Assembly: GCA_015501075.1 (NCBI GenBank)
Contig: JADNYJ010000712.1
Coordinates: 1 to 15,296 of the forward strand
DNA length: 15,296 nt
Direction: 5' to 3'
Origin: Gymnopilus junonius
Taxonomy: Eukaryota; Basidiomycota; Agaricomycetes; Agaricales; Galerinaceae
Within the stretch, counting starts at the first letter, position 1, and each line of letters opens with the position of its first letter. Shown one piece after another: positions 8,601 to 15,296 of this stretch. Under the pieces are notes generated by a model, which did not search any database, had not been told where the DNA came from, and was given only the letters and a program-made list of their open reading frames with translations. Made by a program: the position numbers and the translations under genes.

Positions 8601-11600
8601 CTACTTCCCGTGGTTTTCCGGCCAAATTTTCAGCCATTGGAATTTCTTTGGCGAAAATTTGAAGTCATCTTTGCTGCTCGGAGGTAGCTTCTTGAGCCAG
8701 TCCTTGTTGTATATTCCCTTGGGTAGTTCCTCAACTTCATCACGCCTTGACTCCCCCCCTCCACGCATCCTCGGCATGGGTTTTGAGCCCTTCTTTGAAA
8801 ATATGTGTGCAGTAGCACGTTGCTTGTCAATAAGATCCATCTCTTCAGAGATTGTGCGTCTCCATGGCATGTTTTTGACACGATAGATCACTGTTGCAGT
8901 GCGGTCATCAATCTCACTTTCATCAGAACTCATCCCATCTTCACCGAGAGTTTCAACCAAGTCAAGCAGCCACTCCCAAATAAAGCAATCTGCTTCATTC
9001 TGTTCTCTTTTTATCGAAACGATCCTGACAAGCGTCTCTTTTCTGCGATCAAACCGCTGCAACAAAGGGTCAATAACTATCACCTTCATATTTCAAGAGA
9101 ACGCACTGATCTTCTTCTTGTTGCTGCGCGTGCGACCTTCTCAGTCTTTTCGCGGTCAACAATCATCCGTTCCTCTATTTCGCTCGCAGACTCTATTTCG
9201 CCATTCTCCTTCACTTTGGGTTGAGCCTTTTTCCAAATGCCCTTCAGCCGTTCCAGTTGGGAAACCACCAGGTCCTGGATGTAGTCATCGGAGCGTTCAG
9301 GCAGTGACACAAATTTCTCATCTTCGTCTTTGACCTGATATTCACGTACAGCATCCACCATGATGCGGATGACAGCTTTGTTCCATTTGGTTGACAATTT
9401 ATGTCTTGCATCGATATGCAGGTCATCGGGATTTGGGCCTTTCTCATCATCTGCAAGAAATTGTTTCAACTCTTCTTCATCTGCTGCCTGATGAGCAACA
9501 AACTCGTCCGCTCTATCATATTGGAATTTTTCCTTGAATGTGTCACGAACTAGCTCCTATGGATAACCATTAGCAAACCACCATCCAGCGAAGTACCGAA
9601 CTCACGCAGAAGAGCTGCCTTTCCACCTTTTTATCGGATTTCTTTTCCTTCGCAAGAGTTTCATTTACCTTTCTTCTTCCACGTTTCGTACGTGGTCCAG
9701 AAGGGGATGAAGATTGCAGAAACTCCTTGAATGTGTGGGCAAACAATTTCTTCGCAGATTTCATTGTGAGGGGGGCATCGTCTCGGCGGCGATCAGTATC
9801 AGAGCTGTTATCAGAGGTGTCGTCTCCTTTTGCCTTGGTTTTTTGAGGCATAACAGTCCTTTCTACCTCTTCATCCGATGCCACAGAGCTCATGTCATCA
9901 TTTTGGCTATTCTCTTGCTCTCCTCCATCTGAGGCCATGGAAATATCTTCGTCTTGATCAGCTTTTTCTTTTCCTTTGTTTCTGCAGATAACAGCTGGTT
10001 CCTCTTCTTCTGACTATCAGATATTTCATTGAGAATTAGGAATGTAAAATTCTTATGAAGAGTTCACCTCAGTTTCACTGCCTGATTCAATCCCTGCGGC
10101 CCTAAGGAATTCGCGTGGCTTATTAGCAGCATGGTGTTTAAGACGTGACCATTTTCCGTTATTTCTTGGAAGAGGTTGAACACTGCGTCGGAGAGCTGTC
10201 TTTGGATTTGGATTGGCATTCATTGGAGTAGAGGATCCTTTTTTCCGAGATGCTGGGTCAGATATATCCTCATCTTCATGCAGTTCCTCTTGTTGAGCAA
10301 AGGATCTGGCTGATGGTTGAGTGTTATTGGGCTGTGAATTTGCAGGGTTTGACTTTGATTTTGAAGGCGGTCTATTTTTATGTGGAACTGGGTTTCGAGT
10401 GTTCAGCTGACTTTGGGCAACAGGCCTAAGTTGGTTCGCCATGGTGGTACTGCGTTCTTCAGGCTGATGCCTGTCTTTGGAAGAAGATGGACCCTATCAT
10501 TGCAACAGTTAGGACCAACACGCAACAGATGAATATGATATCACATTTTTATATTCAGCCCTCTTCTGCCGCTGAATCTGGGCAGCATTTTGAGCTTCCT
10601 TTTCCGCCTGTAGCTCGAATAGTTAGCGCATGTCATACATGAGCTTCTGTTATCGTACCTGATGGCGTTCCGATTCTACATTTTTCACCCTTGCCCGTTC
10701 ATCTGCTTCTTTCTGAAACTGTGCTGCCTGCACTCGGAGGGACTCGTTCACTTGCTTCCCCTTTTCCACCTGCAATTTCAAACTCTCAATGGTCTTCTCT
10801 TGTTCTTCTGCCATATGCTGTAACTCTGCAACTCGTGCCTCAAGTTTATTTTTTCCCCCTTTTTCTTGCTCCAATTGCTCCTTGAGGCGCTTTTACTTTG
10901 GTAAGTACATACCTAACACAAATGTTGGAAACCAACTCACAGATATCTTATTCTCATAATCATCTTCGATAGATTGGATCTGTTTCTGGATTTCCACATC
11001 ATGCTCTTCGGCGGCTTTGTTCATTTCCTGTGTTTATCATTATCAGGAAGTTCCGCATGCAGCAGGAAGAACTTACCTTCGTGATCTGTTTAATATTATT
11101 GTTCAAGTCCTAGGCAAGTTGATCTTAATAATTGTTTGTGAACGGAACCTCTACTTACCTTCTCCTTAGCTTCCCACTCCTTTCGTTGGAGGCCTATCTC
11201 CTCATTTCTACTCGCTATATGTTCCTTCAACTCTTTCACCCGATGCTTCAAATTTTCTGTCATCTCCGCAAATCTGTCTGCCTGCTCACGAAACTCCTGG
11301 TCTTTCACCTCCATAGTGAGCTGCATTGTTTCGAGATCCCTTTCACGGTTCCTCAACCCTTCTTCTAGCTGTTGCTTTTCAATTTGAAAGTTCTTCGCCT
11401 GCAAATCAAATTGCTCTTTCGTATATTCCTGCCACCCGTGTTGATGTTCTTGATAATTTTGTCGGATCTCCTTTTGTGCAGCTACTACCTGCCCGAGCAC
11501 TCGACGATTAGACACCCAGCCATATAAGTTCGACATTTGTCTCTTATTTGCGCCAAATGCCAGCTTGCGTTTCCTAGGATGTTCTTCATTGATATTGTCA

Positions 11601-12217
11601 TCGTCTGCTGACCTCTTCCCTTCTATGGTGGATGATCCAGCTTGAGCTGATACATCCTGACCATCGCGAATTCTCTGAATCACTGGGGGACAGTTGCTCG
11701 GAGAAGGTGAAGCAGAAGGTTTTCTTTCAGAATTGGAATTGATATCGCTATCACCTTCATAGTCATGTTGCGTTTCTATGTGCATTCTTTCACCTTCACC
11801 CTCGGAAGTCATATCACTGTCACCTCCATACGGGACTTCCTGGTCCTGAAGATTGCCATATTGAGTTTCCACAGGCAGTGGAAGAATGCGAGCATGGGGT
11901 GTCCTTATTACGTTGGTCTCAGAGTTATCAGACTCGGATTCCCATCTTGCATTTAGTATCTCCTGGTCAGGTATCTCCTGGTCAGAAGAGCTTGGAAGGA
12001 ATAATGGAAGTCCTGAGGAGGTACTGGGATGTGGAGGTGTATGGGATGTTTCCTCACCAGCACTGAAATACTGCGACTGGGTGGGGGGGTTTAAAGATGT
12101 GTGCACGAACTCATCATCAGCTAATGACTGTGACTTGGCCTCATCTCCATCCACCTCTTCATCAATTGCAGTCTGGGAGATCTGTAAGTTGGGCACATTG
12201 CCGTGGTCGTGGTCCAT
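8601..12217 (-). CDS. Large coiled-coil protein with C-terminal GMSSDE/MPWR domain, nine exons, function unknown
   Basis: Nine exons join into one open frame of about 1,070 residues: 12217-11159, 11109-11077, 11027-10941, 10889-10659, 10607-10545, 10493-10068, 10013-9606, 9556-9107 and 9056-8601. The eight introns are 49-54 nt, GT-AG and all phase 0. Residues 1-210 are acidic and Ser/Pro-rich. A basic patch (PRKRKLAF), possibly a nuclear signal, follows. About residues 235-491 form a long heptad-like coiled coil (QLEEGLRNRERDLETMQ, KTIESLKLQVEKGKQVNESL). A basic Asn/Pro/Ser-rich linker and an acidic segment lead to a C-terminal domain with GEDGMSSDESEIDD (near 958-971), NMPWRR (near 981) and LPKGIYNKDWLKKLP. 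I recall this C-terminal pattern from many uncharacterised Agaricomycete proteins. There are no internal stops. The start is the first in-frame ATG after a possible leader intron. It is divergent from the 158-residue gene at 12409. Confidence 0.85.
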
Positions 12218-12408
12218 TCCTCTGTACAATGCTGGTAAAAGTCAGGGCAGAAGGTGTGTACCCTGTGTTCGGGACGACTGCCACTCGACCTTGCGGTCCT
12301 TGCCACTTTGCCTAAAAATGGCAAGCCACATGTCAGTATAAATACCGTTGACGGATGAAAGGGCTTTCTTTCATCGCCCACTTTTTCTTATCATCGCTGA
12401 CTACCACC
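12218..12408. promoter_or_regulatory. Divergent promoter between two orphan genes
   Basis: Only 191 bp separate the ATGs of the minus-strand coiled-coil gene and the plus-strand 158-residue gene, so the promoter is probably shared. TATAAATA at 12337-12344 sits about 65 bp before the plus-strand ATG, which has a good context (CACCATGCC). TCATCGCCCAC (12371-12381) follows it and also occurs in or near other predicted leaders in the window. On the minus strand a possible short leader intron (GTACAC to CAG) ends just before the ATG region. Confidence 0.55.
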
Positions 12409-13000
12409 ATGCCAAATACCCGTGTTTTTGTTGATTTTACACCACAAGTGAGCAAATGTTATCCTCCTGGGGTAAATATTTCAAGCTCATGCCCTATTTT
12501 AGGCCTTTGAAAGCAAAGTCAAGGCTCGGCTTTATTCTGGACACTCCTCAAAGCCACGGATGGTCTCTGTTATGACTAGACAACCAGATAAAGAACAACG
12601 GGAAATGAGATACCCTTTTGCAGAAAATCTCATTAATTTTCACAAGCAGCCCTACGTTCACAACTGTGCTGTCACCATTGATGAAGGCCCCCATTCGTAC
12701 ACCTTTATGGTTTTTTTCAAACGACACCGTCACCTGCCACCTAATCAGTGCCTTCAAAAACTTACTCGATACCCAACTTTACGTTCTGATGTTGTGGTGA
12801 TGAGTGTTGGGGTCAATGCAGCATATGTAAATATGAAAGGTCGAGAGGGTGCCCTTGCAGACTGGATGATGAAGCGGTAGTTTATACTCTGTCTTGACTC
12901 TTCACCCTGATTTACTGATAATGATTGATACCACAGATTTGCAAAAAACAGTCGACTCAGGCACAAGCATGTCCCAAAGGCAATGTTTTACCAGAAATAA
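12409..13000 (+). CDS. Unknown 158-residue basic protein, three exons
   Basis: Exons 12409-12447, 12503-12876 and 12937-13000 give 477 nt, a complete frame of 158 residues ending in TAA. Intron 1 (55 nt, GTGAGC...TTTTAG) is phase 0. Intron 2 (60 nt, GTAGTT...CACAG with a CTGAT branch) skips a TAG that would otherwise end exon 2. The protein starts MPNTRVFVDFTPQ. The middle has alternating hydrophobic strands (NCAVTIDEGPHSYTFMVFF, DVVVMSVGVNAAYVNM), suggesting a small alpha/beta fold. The tail is strongly basic (FAKNSRLRHKHVPKAMFYQK), which could bind nucleic acid, but that is inference. There is no signal peptide or membrane segment. I recognise no family. AATAAA at 13054-13059 may be its polyadenylation signal. 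Its divergent partner is the coiled-coil gene. Confidence 0.8.
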
Positions 13001-13053
13001 TCTTCCATCTTTCTTGCTCGTCTTTCTTTCTTTGTAATTTTACTGTGACATGA

Positions 13054-13059
13054 AATAAA
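13054..13059 (+). terminator. Candidate polyadenylation signal AATAAA
   Basis: A canonical AATAAA lies 54 nt after the stop codon of the 158-residue gene on the same strand. Fungal signals are loose, so this is only a likely 3' end marker. Confidence 0.45.
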
Positions 13060-13282
13060 TGTATTCTTAAATCAAAACTAAGCAAGTGAGATGAATAGCA
13101 GGTCATAAAAGGTAGGTGAGCGGGCGATGACAATGGAAGGAGGACGATGAAAGATATCAATTGGGGCATTCACGTGTTTACTTGTGACCAATCCGACTTT
13201 GACTTCAAGTTACCGAAATTTGTAAGTTTTATCTTTTCCTTCTATTGCAATGTGATAACTACATGCTTTTGATAGTCTCAAG
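13060..13282. other. Intergenic stretch between the 158-residue gene and the second Hsp70 remnant
   Basis: Nothing recognisable is coded here. A GTAAGT...GATAG segment (about 13220-13276) resembles an intron just before the Hsp70 remnant, a placement similar to the intron-like segment before the first Hsp70 piece at 5113. Confidence 0.4.
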
Positions 13283-13452
13283 TCACCTATGGTCTCGACT
13301 CTCTCCTCCCTTGTGCCGTTCATCGTCTCCGCACTGCTTGCAAGTGTGCCAAACATACCCTTTCTTCCACTGCCCAGACCTTCACTGAACTCAACTCTCT
13401 CTTCAAGGGTATCGAATTCTACACTTCCTCACCTGTCCTCATTTCGAAGAGC
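13283..13452 (+). pseudogene. Second Hsp70 remnant (short)
   Basis: The sequence reads TYGLDSLL then [20 protein letters not shown] and [20 protein letters not shown], matching the Hsp70 run from IAYGL to RLRTACERAKRTLSS and IDSLFEGVDFYT. It aligns base for base with about 6306-6478 of the first remnant. It skips the same block of about 60 residues between YGL and the RAVRRLR-like segment, and shows a similar one-base loss near the TSLTRARFEEL site. Homology stops after TTTCGAAGAGC. No product is possible. Confidence 0.88.
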
Positions 13453-13917
13453 AGTGTGGGATTAGCTTTCTCTCTCAGCCATCTCATCACCAACACTATT
13501 CCTCACCAAGCTGCTACTTAAAGCCTCCCAGCTGCCTTTTGGCCCGAGATTGATACTTCGAAAAGGGCTTCCAAGAAAAATGGGGCAGCGGAGTTGAGAG
13601 GGAAGCAAAAGGTGTTGGTGCTGCAGGAGGCCATGAAGGAGGTGCAGAACTCGACGAGGGGAAGCATACCAAAATCAAGTTGGAGGCTGATCATGTAAGG
13701 AAGTAGAGAGGATCTGGAAGAGGATCCAACCACCTATGGTAGAACCACTCAGGCTCATCAGGCGGTGGCTCGAATATGACGCAGTCCATCCCTTGGTCCA
13801 TGCTCGACAGGCTAAATAGTATTAAAACGATGATATATTGGTAATACTACTATAATGAAACTACATCTATTCTATGCTACATAAGAGAGAGACATCCAAA
13901 TGAAAGATACGACCAAT
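13453..13917. other. Intergenic stretch with no recognised gene
   Basis: A plus-strand frame at about 13540-13700 reads SKRASKKNGAAELRGKQKVL and EAMKEVQ. This could be a fragment of a Lys/Glu-rich exon, but it has no start, splice sites or family signature I recognise. The right end, from about 13800, is AT-rich and should hold the 3' end of the minus-strand gene that follows. Confidence 0.4.
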
Positions 13918-14788
13918 TTACTCTGAAGTCTTGGTCTTATGTTTGCCAACCTTAGCTTTTCCCACCTTCACAAGTTTCTTGTCCTCCTGAAGACGTGCAC
14001 GACCACAGGTGTATTTGAGTTCTAGACGGATAAAATCCATCACAGGCCAATGGTCAGCATAGTTGCGAAGGGCAGGGAATCTGTCAGAAGCCTAGAAGAA
14101 TAAAGGGATCAGGGTGTGAAGCAAGAGGGATAGATAGTACAAATAGCCTACCAAGGCTCGAACATTGGCAAGCGAACTGAGGGACTGGGAAGAGAAATTT
14201 TTGGAGGGTTCAAGATGCTCTTCGACGAGTTTCTTCATAAATTTCTATGTGATTGAGTTAGCAAGTATTCGATGGACATTAAGCAGACATTAAGTAGTAA
14301 GTAATTACCTTGATATGCTCATACTCCTTCTTTGGCCAACCTAGAGTCTGTTCCAGATTATATCCACCACGACCAGGTCGCCCAGCTTCACCTTCAGGTT
14401 TTGGGATCAAACCACTCTTGTTATTGCCCATGTCATCTTCATCTTCATCCTCTGACTCAACACTAGGGTCTGAGTCTGAAGACGACTCAGAATCAGGATC
14501 CATCATACTGACATCTTGATAGGCAGATGACTCGGAGGCAACTTTTTTGGAAGGTGACAGTGGCATATTTTGTTTGGGCGGAATTATCTGCCGAGATGGT
14601 TTGGGGTATGGGCTAAACCGAACGTGGTTGACCTGTGGCCGCCGTATGAAACCATTGCCGAGTTCTTCCTGAGCTAAAAGCCGAGGAGAGGAATAAACCT
14701 TTCCTATCTCAGTTTGCGCAAGGAGGTTCAGAAGAGCAGGTGGAGGAGAGCTTGGTTCAAAGAAAGGAGGAATATCTTGGAATGACAT
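13918..14788 (-). CDS. 248-residue Agaricomycete protein of unknown function with WPV-motif C-terminal domain
   Basis: Three exons, 14788-14309, 14244-14152 and 14091-13918, join into a complete 248-residue frame. Introns of 64 and 60 nt (GTAATT...CATAG; GTAGGC...TCTAG) are both phase 0. The N-terminal half is Pro/Ser-rich and probably disordered. An acidic serine stretch (SESSSDSDPSVESEDEDEDD, about residues 98-117) follows. The conserved part starts at GWPKKEYEHIKKFMKKLVEE and continues through LANVRALASDRFPALRNYAD, HWPVMDFIRLELKYT and a Lys-rich tail (KKLVKVGKAKVGKHKTKTSE). I recall the pattern 'FP.L..Y...WPV.D..+..LK' from many uncharacterised Agaricomycete proteins. The acidic centre plus basic tail would suit a nuclear or chromatin partner, but that is inference. 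All splice sites are clean. It is divergent from the WD40 gene. Confidence 0.85.
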
Positions 14789-15050
14789 TGACGCAGGTTA
14801 GGCTCAGTGGCACACAGAATGAGAGGTGAGTGTGCAAATGAATGAAAGGGATGATTGAAGCAGAATTGCCTGTGAAAATAAGAGAGTGGTGATATGGACA
14901 ACTGAGGTGGACCTGTGCTTGAAATAGGCAAATTCAAAGATGGGGGTTTGAATGAGAGATATCGATGAACGCGTGCTTGTTATATGGATGGGAAATTGGG
15001 AATGCCACAAAGGTGCCATGAGGCACAAAGGTGGCAGTGCCCTCCTATAT
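14789..15050. promoter_or_regulatory. Divergent promoter between the WPV-motif gene and the WD40 gene
   Basis: The two predicted start codons are 262 bp apart on opposite strands. TATATAT at 15046-15052 could be a TATA element for the plus-strand gene. If so it overlaps the start I chose, and the true start would lie further right. No other strong motif is seen. Confidence 0.45.
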
Positions 15051-15296
15051 ATGTCGAACATCCTGCGCATTGACAATCACAGCCACTCACCCACTCATGC
15101 TCGCTGCCATTCACAAACTCTTCAACAAGCGTTATCGTTCCTCACTAATCTACGTGGTCATCCTGGTCCTGTAGTCAGCATTGCCATCTCTCCAAATGGT
15201 AAATTCCTAGCAAGTGGAGGTAAGCCATTAATAATCAAAACCGGGTAATCAACTCACTTGATCATTACTTGAAGGTGCAGAAGGAATCAAAATCTG
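15051..15296 (+). CDS. WD40-repeat protein, N-terminal part, partial at window edge
   Basis: Exon 1 (15051-15219) ends with a typical WD40 first blade: LTNLRGHPGPVVSIAISPNG then KFLASGG. A 55-nt intron (15220-15274, GTAAGC...GAAG) leads to GAEGIKIW at the window edge, which completes the blade (GH at its start, IW at its end). WD40 propellers are protein-interaction platforms, so the exact role cannot be told from one blade. The start is uncertain. ATG 15051 is in frame but overlaps a TATA-like TATATAT. ATG 15097 has a better position but lies in another frame and stops quickly. The rest of the gene lies outside the window. Confidence 0.85.

Noticed and set aside
8899..9333. Plus-strand open frames over the C-terminal exons of the coiled-coil gene
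   Set aside because: They are opposite a minus-strand exon set that carries the GMSSDE domain with clean splice sites.
12121..12381. Minus-strand open frame over the start of the coiled-coil gene
   Set aside because: It lies in a different frame from the well-supported exon 1 and shows no family features.
5113..13452. Helitron or other transposon as carrier of the Hsp70 pieces
   Set aside because: No Rep/helicase, transposase, terminal repeats or target-site duplications were seen, so it is kept only as a hypothesis.
15097..15174. Alternative WD40 start at ATG 15097
   Set aside because: Its frame differs from the WD40 blade and ends at a stop after about 25 codons without an evident intron to correct it.

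Overview
The window looks like nuclear DNA of a mushroom-forming fungus (Basidiomycota, Agaricomycetes). Genes are broken by many short GT-AG introns of about 49-75 nt, often with CTRAY-like branch sites. Several proteins resemble lineage-expanded Agaricomycete families of unknown function; I recognise these from recalled motifs, not from a search. No rRNA, tRNA, CRISPR array, transposase or reverse transcriptase was found.

Layout, left to right. (1) 1-993, minus: N-terminal part of a glycoside hydrolase family 47 alpha-mannosidase that runs off the left edge and shows two oddities suggesting decay. (2) 994-1616: AT-rich spacer with an inverted repeat and a short tandem repeat. (3) 1617-4396, minus: a decayed gene of a family marked by the motif LWLYWG, with about six frameshifts. 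Its predicted 5' leader (to about 4900) holds three copies of a strong stem-loop. (4) 5113-7512, plus: a chimeric cytosolic Hsp70 pseudogene with introns retained, interrupted by about 1.05 kb of an unrelated Pro/Gln/Ser-rich coding fragment. (5) 7829-8410: an array of stem-loops repeating about every 136 bp, with a conserved loop and arms that change while staying paired. (6) 8601-12217, minus: an apparently intact nine-exon gene for a coiled-coil protein of about 1,070 residues ending in a GMSSDE/MPWR domain. (7) 12409-13000, plus: a divergent three-exon gene for an unknown 158-residue protein. (8) About 13283-13452, plus: a second Hsp70 remnant that appears to share an internal deletion with the first. 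(9) 13918-14788, minus: an intact three-exon gene for a 248-residue protein with an acidic centre and a conserved C-terminal domain. (10) 15051-15296, plus: the start of a WD40-repeat gene, divergent from the previous one.

The clean multi-exon genes at 8601-12217, 12409-13000 and 13918-14788 argue that the sequence is accurate. The frameshifts in the LWLYWG gene and the Hsp70 copies are therefore probably real decay. Two tight divergent pairs (8601-12217 with 12409-13000; 13918-14788 with 15051 onward) suggest shared promoters. Overall this is an accessory region mixing intact orphan genes, decayed copies and structured repeats. The most novel signals are the two stem-loop families, the divergent orphan pair, and the two Hsp70 remnants with a common deletion.
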